DNA of 64,000 nt from positions 372,001 to 436,000 of the forward strand of contig CAWGPM010000005.1 in NCBI GenBank assembly GCA_963824415.1, in the 5' to 3' direction. Source of the DNA: JABDQA01 sp963824415. Its GTDB lineage: Bacteria; Desulfobacterota; Desulfobulbia; Desulfobulbales; Desulfocapsaceae. Position numbers and translations under genes: made by a program. The notes below the pieces were generated by a model, which saw only the letters and a list, made by a program, of their open reading frames with translations, searched no databases and was not told the DNA's origin. Shown piece after piece: positions 8,748 through 16,997 of the stretch. How positions within the stretch are numbered: the stretch's first letter is position 1; each line of letters opens with the position of its first letter.

Positions 8748-9185
8748 TCAATGTTGTTTCAGCAACTCGATCCAGGCCAGCCAGGCATGCCGGCTCGAAA
8801 AAAGCAGCGACCAGCCCACCCCAATCAAGAGCGTTCCAAGCAGTGCGGAAGGTACGCTGCTCTTGCGAAGCCAGATTCCAGAACAGATCATCGCGGCCAC
8901 AAGTATCCAGGTTTTCCAGGAGTAAACCGCGCCAATGCAGGTGTTGTCGGCAAACTGTCTGATGCGGGCGACACCTTTGAGCGCGGCGCGATCGAGAATC
9001 AAGCGGGACTTCAGGCTACCGAGAATGATACCGACGACAATAAGCCAGATGAGTTCAGCCGATTTCAAATAGCTGATGCCCCGATAGATCAGGAAAATGC
9101 CTATTGCCGTCCACAATCCGGCCGCACAGACCAGATGCACACTGCGCTCAACTCCCGGTTTAAAACGCTTCAGCCCCTGTCCCAT
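8748..9185 (-). CDS. Small multi-pass membrane protein of unknown function
   Basis: A 145-residue protein with about four predicted membrane helices (roughly LVCAAGLWTAIGIFLIYRG, LIWLIVVGIILGSL, TWILVAAMICSGIWL and ALLGTLLIGVGWSLLF). I do not recognise the family. The ATG at 9183-9185 is preferred over the TTG at 9195-9197. It ends 4 nt before alr, so it may be the first gene of the alr-argS run. A strong hairpin terminator just upstream separates it from the ferredoxin gene, so it needs its own promoter, which I could not identify. Confidence 0.6.
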   Translation of the reverse strand: MGQGLKRFKPGVERSVHLVCAAGLWTAIGIFLIYRGISYLKSAELIWLIVVGIILGSLKSRLILDRAALKGVARIRQFADNTCIGAVYSWKTWILVAAMICSGIWLRKSSVPSALLGTLLIGVGWSLLFSSRHAWLAWIELLKQH

Positions 9186-9208
9186 GCCAGCCTGCAATGC
9201 CTAGAAAC

Positions 9209-9249
9209 AAGATAAGCCCATCACCCCGTCGGGGTGATGGGCTTATCTT
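9209..9249 (-). terminator. Strong rho-independent terminator after the ferredoxin gene
   Basis: A perfect 19-bp inverted repeat (9209-9227 with 9231-9249) with a 3-nt loop GTC. On the minus strand the stem is followed by TTGTTTC. It lies 18 nt past the ferredoxin stop. The symmetric flanks could also work on the plus strand. Confidence 0.9.
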
Positions 9250-9267
9250 CGTGCGGAATAAATCGAG

Positions 9268-9453
9268 TTACAGTTCTGTAACAGTGATTGCTCCCTCAGG
9301 ACAGACCTCTACGCAGGTCTCACAGCCGAGACACTCATCTGCTTCTACAGGCTCAGCCTTGCCGTCCACCATCTCGAATACCTGTGCCGGACATGCTGCT
9401 ACACATTCTTCATCGCCACTGCACTTATCTTTGTCTACCACAACTTCAAACAT
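9268..9453 (-). CDS. Two-cluster ferredoxin with an Asp ligand in the first site
   Basis: A 61-residue cytoplasmic electron carrier. The second cluster site is canonical (Cys-x2-Cys-x2-Cys-x3-Cys-Pro in CLGCETCVEVCP). The first reads C11-S-G-D14-E-E-C17-V-A-A-C21-P: the second cysteine is Asp14, as in Desulfovibrio africanus ferredoxin III and Pyrococcus furiosus ferredoxin, where such sites interconvert between 3Fe-4S and 4Fe-4S forms. GGAGG lies 7 nt before the ATG. It is a single-gene transcript by context: a strong terminator follows and an 8-bp inverted repeat lies upstream. Its redox partner is not evident. Confidence 0.93.
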   Translation of the reverse strand: MFEVVVDKDKCSGDEECVAACPAQVFEMVDGKAEPVEADECLGCETCVEVCPEGAITVTEL

Positions 9454-9798
9454 TATACACCTCCATAAAGAAAATAAATAAGCTAAGCATTACATGTGCT
9501 TAGCAATCTTCAAAACCAGTCTTTCCAGACAATCGTTTTGTGTAAATATCCAATTAATGTACGGCCTATTATTTGTCAAGCAAAAACACCATACCACAAT
9601 GTTACACAGAAAACCAGATCAATTCAGGAATAAACCTACCCGCAAGGTGACCGGCAACCAAGCAGCAATTCCAATAAATAGAAGGCTGCAGGGCTATCGA
9701 GCAGTCTCCTGCCGACGGGTGGGGATTTGCATTGCACAACTTTTTTTCGATATTAGTATGTGCCTCAACCAAGCTAACCATACTTATCCACTCATCTG
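9454..9798. other. AT-rich divergent intergenic region
   Basis: A 345-bp stretch between the minus-strand ferredoxin and a plus-strand small gene. It presumably carries both promoters. Apart from the inverted repeat at 9482-9504 I see no gene, repeat or RNA in it. Confidence 0.5.
9482..9504 (-). promoter_or_regulatory. Inverted repeat upstream of the ferredoxin gene
   Basis: GCTAAGCA and TGCTTAGC form a perfect 8-bp inverted repeat with a 7-nt spacer, 29-51 bp before the ferredoxin ATG. It could be an operator or a 5' UTR hairpin. The binding factor is unknown. Confidence 0.45.
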
Positions 9799-9807
9799 GT
9801 GACAAAT

Positions 9808-10167
9808 ATGACCAAGAAAAAGAACAAAGAAAAAGACAATACCCAAGACGAACTCGAAATGCGCGAACGGGCAATGGTTGAAGGCATCCTGGAGGGCAGC
9901 CCTGACGGTGTCGGGGTGGTTGTGGTGCGGCTCGGCTGCGGGTGCAGGAAGATGGCCGCCGTCACCAAAGAGGGTGAGCCGGCCTCGAAAGTAATCATGT
10001 ACCGGGACCATGCCGAGTCGATCTGTGCCGCCTGCAAGGACGATCAAGGTGCTTTTATGCGGGTAATCAAACAGTTCATCCACTGGAAAGAACCGGCCCC
10101 AAGCCCCGAGACCCAGGAAAAGATCAGTCTGAAAGTGATCGGCACCCCACAAACGACAACCCACTGA
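9808..10167 (+). CDS. Conserved-looking small protein with CxC and CxxC motifs
   Basis: A 119-residue soluble protein. The N-terminal 20 residues are highly charged (MTKKKNKEKDNTQDELEMRE). The middle has LGCGCRKM (Cys-x-Cys) and SICAACKDD (Cys-x2-Cys), which could bind zinc or an iron-sulfur centre. I do not recognise the family. The ATG at 9808 is preferred over a GTG at 9799 because GGTG is well placed before it. The gene stops 4 nt before the convergent end of cbiA. Confidence 0.6.
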   Translation: MTKKKNKEKDNTQDELEMRERAMVEGILEGSPDGVGVVVVRLGCGCRKMAAVTKEGEPASKVIMYRDHAESICAACKDDQGAFMRVIKQFIHWKEPAPSPETQEKISLKVIGTPQTTTH

Positions 10168-10171
10168 GCTG

Positions 10172-11605
10172 CTATCGAGCCAGCTTGCGGATACGACACC
10201 TGCGGACGAAGAACTCGGCCCATTCGGGTGTTCCTTCGGCATGGATGTGGGTATAGAGGGCGAAGACGTTTTTGTAAGTGAGGCCGTCCCGACCCTCTTT
10301 AAAGCCGGTACCGCGCTCCATCTCCAGACACAGATCGGCGGCAGAGCCATGCCACTGAAGCACGGTCGAGTAGCGAAACTCGTGCCCCTTGCCCCGAAAC
10401 CCCACTGGATAGAAAGGGTTCTCACGCGTTGCGGTAAAACGTGTGTAGCCATGTGCCTGCGGCTTTTTCGACATACCGAAGGTAACCGGGAAAAGACCAA
10501 CCAGGGGATGGTTGTCCCCGTCTATCTCGATGGCAGAACCCAGGTAGATCAAGCCGCCGCATTCGGCATATATCGGCAGTCCTTTTTCAGCCGCCTCTTT
10601 GACACTTAGCCGAAATCTCTGGTTGGCAGCCAGCCGCGCGGCGCTGGTCTCCGGGAATCCACCGCCAATATAGAGACCGTCCAACTCCGGCAGTTCCTCG
10701 TCCTCGAGCGCGTTTACCAGCACCAGTTCTGCCCCCTGACGTTCGAGCGCAGCGAGGTTTTCCGGGTAATAAAACTGAAAGGCGACATCTTGCAGAATAC
10801 CGACGCGGACGTCTTTTTTCACCCTGCCCCCGCCTAGGTCTTCAGCAGCGCTGTGCTTGTCTGGTGCAACGGGTTTCATCACCGCTTCTATTCTGTCGAT
10901 ATCGAGATTTTCCCGGGCCAGCGCAGCAAGTTTTTCCAGGGCCGCCTGCGTCCCCTGATACTCCTGATGGGGAATCATGCCCAGATGACGCATCGGGAAA
11001 ATATCCTCCTTCATCCGCGGAACGACGCCGAGCACTTCCACATCCGTATAGCGCTCAACCGCTTCGATGATGATCTTCTTCTGACGCTCGGTCGCCACCT
11101 GGTTAAGAATCACACCCGCAATCTTCAGACGTTTTTCGAATTCGATGCAGCCCAGCACCTGGGCGGCAACGGTGCGGGTGGTTTTGGTGCAGTTGACCAC
11201 CAGCAGCACCGGCAAATCGAGCCACAGTGCCAATTCCGCAGTCGAATAGCCGCCGGTGGCAGTGACCCCGTCGTAGAGGCCGCGATTTCCCTCGATAAGG
11301 GCCAGGTCAGCACCGGCTATGCGCTGGTAAAACGAAGCCTTGATAATCTCTTCGGACACCAGATAGGGATCGAGATTATAGCAGGGCTGCGCCGCCCCGC
11401 ACTGCAACCAGCCTGCATCGATATAATCCGGGCCTTTTTTAAACGGAGCAACGCTTTTTCCCGCGGCTACCCAGGCGGCCGCCAGACCGACCGTCACCAC
11501 GCTTTTGCCGGAGCCCCCCGAGAGGCCGGCAATCACCAGAGCCCTGGTGCCGGTCGTCTCGAAACGCTGCGAGCTTTCTCGTGAATCAGATTGATTTTTG
11601 GTCAT
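10172..11605 (-). CDS. cbiA: Cobyrinate a,c-diamide synthase
   Basis: An ATP- and glutamine-dependent amidotransferase that amidates the a and c side chains of cobyrinate in anaerobic cobalamin synthesis. It has 477 residues. The N-terminal P-loop is GLSGGSGKS (residues 27-35) in a dethiobiotin-synthetase-like domain. The C-terminal class I glutamine amidotransferase domain carries the nucleophile Cys at about residue 349 in YAECGGLIYLG and a late ALYTHIHAEG block. The start is the ATG at 11603-11605, preceded by AGGAG; a longer frame upstream runs through the acyltransferase gene and is not used. The 20-bp overlap suggests co-transcription. No other cobalamin genes are in the window. Confidence 0.93.
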   Translation of the reverse strand: MTKNQSDSRESSQRFETTGTRALVIAGLSGGSGKSVVTVGLAAAWVAAGKSVAPFKKGPDYIDAGWLQCGAAQPCYNLDPYLVSEEIIKASFYQRIAGADLALIEGNRGLYDGVTATGGYSTAELALWLDLPVLLVVNCTKTTRTVAAQVLGCIEFEKRLKIAGVILNQVATERQKKIIIEAVERYTDVEVLGVVPRMKEDIFPMRHLGMIPHQEYQGTQAALEKLAALARENLDIDRIEAVMKPVAPDKHSAAEDLGGGRVKKDVRVGILQDVAFQFYYPENLAALERQGAELVLVNALEDEELPELDGLYIGGGFPETSAARLAANQRFRLSVKEAAEKGLPIYAECGGLIYLGSAIEIDGDNHPLVGLFPVTFGMSKKPQAHGYTRFTATRENPFYPVGFRGKGHEFRYSTVLQWHGSAADLCLEMERGTGFKEGRDGLTYKNVFALYTHIHAEGTPEWAEFFVRRCRIRKLAR

Positions 11606-12275
11606 AATGCCCACTCCTGTTATGTCTGGACCAGGCCGTCTTGTAGAGCTGGTTGAGTCTTTTTTCCAGTTGTAGCCGATAGTACTCGATGCCCTCTCGA
11701 TCAAGATCCTGTGGTATATAAAACGGCTCACCGCAGTAATAGTCAATCCGCGAAAACGGCATCGGGATGCAGGTCCGGTCCCAGGATTTGAAGGTAATAA
11801 ATCGCGAGGAGGCCCAGGCCATAGGCACGACTGGCGACCCGGTTTTCGAAGCGAGCAGAATCGAGCCGGCCTGCAGAACGAACTGCGGCCCCTGGGAGCC
11901 GTCGGCAACCATACCGACATGCTCACCCTGCTCGAGCTTGACCATCAATTCCTTCAAGGCCAGCAGTCCTCGACGGTTGCTCGAACCGCGCACCGTCGAA
12001 AAATTCAGGCAATGGGCAAGACGGGCGATATATTCCCCGTCCTCACTGGCACTGACCAGCACCGCCGCAGGATATTTCTTCAGATGGTAGAACACGTAAA
12101 CCAGCGAATAGTGCCAGAACAGGGCGATCACGCTCTTTTTGCTGTCCAGAGCCTTCTGCAGATTCTCCGGGTCATGTTCCGTTATCCGGCAGGTGGCAAA
12201 CCAGAGCCGCAGGATCACCGAAACCAGAAAGGGCAGCACGACCAGCGACGCCTTATAGAAAACACCCCGCTTCAT
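11586..12275 (-). CDS. Lysophospholipid acyltransferase family protein (DUF374)
   Basis: A 229-residue protein with an N-terminal membrane anchor (ASLVVLPFLVSVILRLWFA). The DUF374 acyltransferase signature is visible: a short FWHYSLVY block where the H-x4-D motif is expected, the RGSSNRRGLLAL motif, and the VADGSQGP loop. Family members act on lipid A precursors or lysophospholipids at the inner membrane; the substrate here is unknown. Its ATG overlaps the uvrB stop by 4 bases, and its end overlaps the cbiA start, so rnh-uvrB-acyltransferase-cbiA appears to be one transcript. Confidence 0.85.
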   Translation of the reverse strand: MKRGVFYKASLVVLPFLVSVILRLWFATCRITEHDPENLQKALDSKKSVIALFWHYSLVYVFYHLKKYPAAVLVSASEDGEYIARLAHCLNFSTVRGSSNRRGLLALKELMVKLEQGEHVGMVADGSQGPQFVLQAGSILLASKTGSPVVPMAWASSRFITFKSWDRTCIPMPFSRIDYYCGEPFYIPQDLDREGIEYYRLQLEKRLNQLYKTAWSRHNRSGHYDQKSI

Positions 12276-14299
12276 CCGATCTCGATCTCCAGTTTTCTGA
12301 GCGCCTGAATCCGATCCCGAAGTTCGGCAGCCTGCTCGAAGGCAAGCTCTGCTGCAGCCTCTCGCATCTCCTGATCAAGCGTTTCGATCGCTTTGTGCAG
12401 CTCTTTTATGGAGCCGAAGAAGGGCTCCTCTTCTGCACTCTGCAGGACGGGCTGCTCGCGGCCATCGAATTGATAGCCCGCCTCTTCAAGATATTGCTGA
12501 ATCGTGTTTTTTACCGGTGAGTTGATGGTTTGCGGAACGATATTGTGTTTGAGGTTATGCTCCCGCTGCCGGGTCCGTCTGCGGCCCGTCTCGTCGATGG
12601 TGCGCTGCATCGATCCGGTAATGTCATCGGCATACATGATCACCAGACCTGCGACATTGCGTGCCGCCCGGCCACAGGTCTGGATCAGGGAGCGCTCCGA
12701 GCGCAGAAAGCCTTCCTTGTCGGCATCAAGTATCGCCACCAGCGACACCTCCGGAATATCGAGGCCTTCCCGGAGCAGATTGATGCCGATCAGCACGTTG
12801 TATTCACCGTTGCGGAGGTCCCGAACCAGTTCGACCCGTTCAAGCGTTTTGATATCGGAGTGCAGATAGCGCACCTTGACCCCGAGTTTTTCGTAATAGT
12901 CGGTCAGGTCCTCGGCCATCCGCTTGGTCAGGGTAGTGACCAGGACCGCTTCGCCGCGTTCGCTGCGCAGCCGGATTTCGTGGAGCAGGTCATCGACCTG
13001 GGTGGCGGCCGGACGCACCTCGATTTCCGGATCGACCAGGCCGGTGGGACGGATCACCTGTTCGACGATTCTGTCCCCTGCCTGTTGCTGTTCATAAGGG
13101 CCCGGAGTTGCCGATACATAGATGATCTGATTGATGCGCTGCTCGAACTCCTCGAAACGAAGCGGTCGGTTGTCCAGCGCCGACGGGAGCCTGAAGCCGA
13201 AGTCGACCAGAGTCTCTTTACGGGAGCGGTCTCCATTATACATCCCGTTGAGCTGTGGAATACCGATATGACTCTCGTCGATGAACAGCAGATAATCATC
13301 CGAGAAATAGTCCAGCAGGTTAGGCGGCGGCATGCCTTCGGGTTTGCCGGTCAGATGCCTGGAGTAATTTTCGATGCCGTTGCAATAGCCCAGCTCCTGC
13401 ATCATCTCCAGATCGAACATGGTGCGCTGTTCCAGTCGCTGTTCCTCGACCAGTCGGTTCTGGTTGTGAAGCTGCTCCAGCCGCATTTTGAGTTCTTCCT
13501 TGATGGTGCGCAGGGCGAGCTGCATTCGGTCACGGGAAGTGACGAAGTGCGACCCCGGAAAAACCGTATACTCGTCGAGTCGGGCCAGTACCTCCCCTCT
13601 GAGTGGATCGATGACGGTGATCGATTCGACCGTATCACCGAAATATTCGACCCGGACCGCGCGCTGCTCTTCATGCGCCGGAAAGATATCGATCACGTCG
13701 CCGCGGACTCGAAAGGTGGAGCGATGAAAGGAAAAATCGTTGCGCTCGTATTGCATGAACACCAGGCGGCGCTGTACTTCTTCGGTGGGATGCTCTGCGC
13801 CGCATTTGAGCAGCAGATGCATATTCAGATATTCCTCCGGCGAGCCCAGGCCGTAAATGCAGGATACCGAAGCGACGATGAGTACGTCCCGCCTGGTAAG
13901 CAGCGAACGGGTGGCCGAGTGGCGCATCTTGTCAATCGCGTCATTGATCGAGGAATCCTTCTCGATATAGGTATCCGACTGGGGAATATATGCTTCCGGC
14001 TGATAATAGTCATAGTAGGAAACAAAATATTCCACCGCGTTATCCGGAAAGAGCTCCTTGAACTCGGAGAAGAGCTGGGCCGCCAGGATCTTGTTCGGAG
14101 CGATAACCAGGGTCGGCCGTTGCACGCGTTCTACGATAGCCGCCATGGTGAAGGTTTTGCCCGAACCGGTCACCCCGAGAAGGATCTGTTTCTTTGCACC
14201 TCCCTCGATCCCCGCTGTCAGCCGATCGATGGCCTCGGGTTGGTCGCCGGCGGGTGAAAAAGGGCTCACCAGTTTGAATTTCCTGGACGTATCGTACAT
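12272..14299 (-). CDS. uvrB: Excinuclease ABC subunit B
   Basis: The damage-verification helicase of nucleotide excision repair, loaded by UvrA and recruiting UvrC. Its 675 residues match the family. Seen are the P-loop GVTGSGKT (residues 42-49), the beta-hairpin YYDYYQPEAYIPQ, the helicase segments VLIGINLLREGLDIPEVSLV and QTCGRAARN, and a C-terminal UVR coiled-coil (EMREAAAELAFEQAAELRDRI). It overlaps the upstream RNase H gene (TGATG) and the downstream acyltransferase gene (ATGA). Confidence 0.98.
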   Translation of the reverse strand: MYDTSRKFKLVSPFSPAGDQPEAIDRLTAGIEGGAKKQILLGVTGSGKTFTMAAIVERVQRPTLVIAPNKILAAQLFSEFKELFPDNAVEYFVSYYDYYQPEAYIPQSDTYIEKDSSINDAIDKMRHSATRSLLTRRDVLIVASVSCIYGLGSPEEYLNMHLLLKCGAEHPTEEVQRRLVFMQYERNDFSFHRSTFRVRGDVIDIFPAHEEQRAVRVEYFGDTVESITVIDPLRGEVLARLDEYTVFPGSHFVTSRDRMQLALRTIKEELKMRLEQLHNQNRLVEEQRLEQRTMFDLEMMQELGYCNGIENYSRHLTGKPEGMPPPNLLDYFSDDYLLFIDESHIGIPQLNGMYNGDRSRKETLVDFGFRLPSALDNRPLRFEEFEQRINQIIYVSATPGPYEQQQAGDRIVEQVIRPTGLVDPEIEVRPAATQVDDLLHEIRLRSERGEAVLVTTLTKRMAEDLTDYYEKLGVKVRYLHSDIKTLERVELVRDLRNGEYNVLIGINLLREGLDIPEVSLVAILDADKEGFLRSERSLIQTCGRAARNVAGLVIMYADDITGSMQRTIDETGRRRTRQREHNLKHNIVPQTINSPVKNTIQQYLEEAGYQFDGREQPVLQSAEEEPFFGSIKELHKAIETLDQEMREAAAELAFEQAAELRDRIQALRKLEIEIG

Positions 14300-15213
14300 C
14301 AGCCCCCCTGCTCGAATTCCCTGGCCAGCTCTTTTGCCTCCTGAACAAAACAGCGCGGTCGGTCCCGGTCTTCGAGAAAAAACCTCACCTCATATCGACT
14401 CATCAGCCCGGCAAGCTCCTGCCACAACAATTTGTTGGAGACCTCTTTGCCGTCCCGGGTGCGCCACTGGCGCTGCTGCCAGCCGACAAGCCAGGAGGTA
14501 GCGCCCTCGTAGAGATAGCCTGAATGAGTATGGACATGAACCGGCAGTGCTTTCTTCAGACTTTTAAGGCCGCTGATCACCGCCTGAAGATAGAGTTGGT
14601 TGGCCGTCAGCTCTTCTGAGCGCGCGCCCAGCACCCGGACATGGTCTCGCCAGGATAAAATAACCGCCCAACCGCCGACGCCGGTGCTGTGTCTGCAAGT
14701 CACCCCGGTAAAAAGCTCGATATGGTTTTCAGCCGGCCCAGCCGGCACCGCCATCTCCGTAACCGCTGCGCTTTCAAAACTTTGTCTGGCGGCCACGGCC
14801 AGTTCGTCGGCCCGGCTGTTCCAATAATTGCCCGCATGGCCCCGTACCCATTTCCAGGCGATCTCGTGGTGCTTGAGCTGCTCGATCAGCTGCTGCCAGA
14901 GATCGACATTTTTGACCTCTTTCTTGGCCGCCGTGCGCCAATTATTCTGCTGCCAGAGCTGTATCCACTCGGTAACACCTTTTTTCAGATACTGGGAGTC
15001 GGTGTATAAAACGATTTTTCCGGGTTGCTCTAAGGATTTCAGGGCCTCTACCGCTGCCGTGAGTTCCATCCGGTTATTGGTGGAAGCCGCACTGAAACCG
15101 GAGCGTTCCGTGACTCCACCGACTCCATCGATAATTACCGCACCCCAACCGCCTGGGCCTGGATTGGGGCTGCAGGCTCCGTCGGTATATATTTTCAGCT
15201 CTGTTAATGACAA
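14299..15213 (-). CDS. rnhA: Tandem RNase H protein: active first domain, degenerate second
   Basis: RNase HI cuts RNA in RNA-DNA hybrids. This protein is 304 residues, twice the usual length. Domain 1 (about 5-145) has all four catalytic acids: Asp11 in IYTDGACS, Glu50 in NRMELTAA, Asp72 in YTDSQYL and Asp136 in SRADELA. Domain 2 (about 164-300) aligns by eye (GGWAVIL, GLKSLK, WQQRQWRT, KLLWQEL), but the matching positions are Gly170, Tyr208, His230 and Lys294. The second copy is therefore predicted inactive, perhaps a binding or structural module. The start is TTG at 15211-15213, with AAAGG upstream. It overlaps uvrB. Confidence 0.9.
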   Translation of the reverse strand: MSLTELKIYTDGACSPNPGPGGWGAVIIDGVGGVTERSGFSAASTNNRMELTAAVEALKSLEQPGKIVLYTDSQYLKKGVTEWIQLWQQNNWRTAAKKEVKNVDLWQQLIEQLKHHEIAWKWVRGHAGNYWNSRADELAVAARQSFESAAVTEMAVPAGPAENHIELFTGVTCRHSTGVGGWAVILSWRDHVRVLGARSEELTANQLYLQAVISGLKSLKKALPVHVHTHSGYLYEGATSWLVGWQQRQWRTRDGKEVSNKLLWQELAGLMSRYEVRFFLEDRDRPRCFVQEAKELAREFEQGG

Positions 15214-15412
15214 GGGGGTGTACCTTTCAGTCGTCTCGCGGCAGTGGGCCTGCCAGTCAACCAGTTATTCCAATGATTTCAGCACTGCGACAGAACCCAG
15301 TGCTCCGATACAGCAATTTCGGACCAGCATCATACCCGTTTCGCCTGGATATTTCACGCGGTCTTGAAGGTTGTCGAGTCTGGAGATAAAAGCAGAGAAA
15401 TATGAGAGGTTT

Positions 15413-16162
15413 TCAGTCGAAGGCCATTGCAGCCGCGCTCAGAAAGACCGGTCCGTACCAGGCCTGGGCAGAGACTCCGGTATCATCAGTATCGGTCATC
15501 AGCGCAATGGCCTGGATCATGCCGGGCTTTTGGCCAAATGCTTCGATATAATCCTCCACTAAATTGGCTGAGAATTCCTGCCAGCTGTTGGCCCGGTCTG
15601 CACCGCTGGCAGCGACCACGGTGGCGACATGCTCGTGCAACGGGTTAATGCCGATGCTGCCAACCGGTTCCCGGGCAGTCCAGACATAACACAGGGTTGT
15701 TTCAGGCGCGGATTTGGTGAAGGCGCCATTGGCAAAAGAGATCAGCAGCCGCACTGGAAAATCATCACCACTCTTTTCCACAAGTGAGCTTCTGGCGATA
15801 ACGTCTTCGATCTTCCAGGCCCAGTTCAGTACCGGATAGTCCTGCGGATCCAATGAAATGCGCCGGGCCACTCCCCCTGCCCCGCCGGCCGAGCGTGCCC
15901 GGATAACCATACCATAGCGGCTGTCGGCCACTATCTCATAACTCGTCTTGCGGGTCACCGATGGAAAAGAAAAATACTGCCATTGCGCGGGCAGCTTTTG
16001 ATCTGCTGAAACAGTGGAGAAGTTGGTTACATCAAAGGTGACCCGATCGATGTTCAGCTGGGGTGCCGCCTCCGCTGCAGGCAACAGCATGCTCAACCAG
16101 AGCAGAGCGGCATACGCTGCCGAGACCGCCGAGACAATGCTTACATTCAGCCAGGGCCTCAT
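15413..16162 (-). CDS. DUF3047 family exported protein
   Basis: A 249-residue protein with a signal peptide (MRPWLNVSIVSAVSAAYAAL followed by LWLSMLLPAAEAA). The mature part shows the DUF3047 pattern: LPAQWQYFSFPSV, YPVLNWAWKIEDV, GDDFPVRLLISF, ETTLCYVW and a late IALMTDTDDTGVSAQAWYGPV. The biochemical role of the family is unknown; it is expected in the periplasm. The ATG at 16160-16162 gives a clean signal peptide and lies 4 nt after the DUF547 stop; longer starts overlap that gene. It is the last gene of the TVP38-flavoprotein-DUF547-DUF3047 run. Confidence 0.8.
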   Translation of the reverse strand: MRPWLNVSIVSAVSAAYAALLWLSMLLPAAEAAPQLNIDRVTFDVTNFSTVSADQKLPAQWQYFSFPSVTRKTSYEIVADSRYGMVIRARSAGGAGGVARRISLDPQDYPVLNWAWKIEDVIARSSLVEKSGDDFPVRLLISFANGAFTKSAPETTLCYVWTAREPVGSIGINPLHEHVATVVAASGADRANSWQEFSANLVEDYIEAFGQKPGMIQAIALMTDTDDTGVSAQAWYGPVFLSAAAMAFD

Positions 16163-16166
16163 TTTA

Positions 16167-16997
16167 TCATGGTACCTGTATGCCATTGAGCGACCAGTCA
16201 TAATCAAGGTATTTGACCTTGATGTCTCCGGCTGTAAGATCTTCAGGCAATACCGAGGGACTGTGGAGAAGAAAAAAGGCGGCCGGATCGTCGTTAAAAT
16301 CCCCGCTGTACCATTTGAAGATCGAGCTCACATAAAGTGAGCCGTCTCGATAATAATTGTGGCGGGCATCCTCCAGAAAAGTGCGGGTGGATTGCTCGAG
16401 CTGAAGGTCGAGCGTTTCCCCGCGATAGGCCTCGGAGATCAGCGGCGGACAACTGAGCGATGCGCAATTGACGGCAAAATGAATGCGGGGTTCGTCGAAC
16501 TCGACTCTGATGATATCATGCTCGATATTGTCCAGGCTGAACGTTTCACCGCCGATAACTGCAAACGATATCTGCCACGGGCTGGTGAACAGTCCGCCGA
16601 TCCTGCGTATCGACTTCGGGGGCTGGCCATTTTTAAAATTCTCAAGAATCAGTTTCACCGTATAGGCATTATAGGCATTGATATAAAGAGCAAGCCTATC
16701 ATCTTCGCCTAACTGCTCAGGGTCAGTCTCAGCCAGCATTTCCAGATAACCCTCCAACGCAGCTTCATCTTCCTTGAACCCCTGATAGTCGACCCGGCCG
16801 TCTGACACATGCTGCCTTAGCAGATCGGTCCAGGGCCGGTGCAGCGTCTGCGCCGCCTCTGCTTCCGCCCAGGGCTGGATTAATGGGAGAATAGATAAGG
16901 GCACCAGCAAAAGCACCACCAGAAACGTTATCGCCGGCCGACACAATATCGATACCGAAGATATCTGATACGAATATTGCTTATGTCGATGATTCAT
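16167..16997 (-). CDS. DUF547 domain exported protein
   Basis: A 276-residue protein with a basic N-terminus and a signal-like hydrophobic segment (AITFLVVLLLVPLSILPLI) ending near AEAEAA. The mature part carries the DUF547 pattern: VDYQGFKED, ALYINAYNAYTVKLI, LDNIEHDIIR, IHFAVNCASLSCPPL and YVSSIFKWYSGDF. The conserved AVNCASLSCPPL block with two cysteines looks catalytic or redox active, but the family function is not established. The start ATG overlaps the flavoprotein stop by 4 bases. Co-occurrence with a TVP38 protein, a mercuric-reductase-like enzyme and DUF3047 is a recurrent theme as I recall it. Confidence 0.85.
   Translation of the reverse strand: MNHRHKQYSYQISSVSILCRPAITFLVVLLLVPLSILPLIQPWAEAEAAQTLHRPWTDLLRQHVSDGRVDYQGFKEDEAALEGYLEMLAETDPEQLGEDDRLALYINAYNAYTVKLILENFKNGQPPKSIRRIGGLFTSPWQISFAVIGGETFSLDNIEHDIIRVEFDEPRIHFAVNCASLSCPPLISEAYRGETLDLQLEQSTRTFLEDARHNYYRDGSLYVSSIFKWYSGDFNDDPAAFFLLHSPSVLPEDLTAGDIKVKYLDYDWSLNGIQVP

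Noticed and set aside
15265..15333. A 22-codon minus-strand frame starting with two Met codons and ending in a hydrophobic stretch, in the gap between the RNase H and DUF3047 genes.
   Set aside because: It looks protein-like, but there is no clear ribosome site, and it may be the tail of an out-of-frame extension or a gene remnant. Too short to call.
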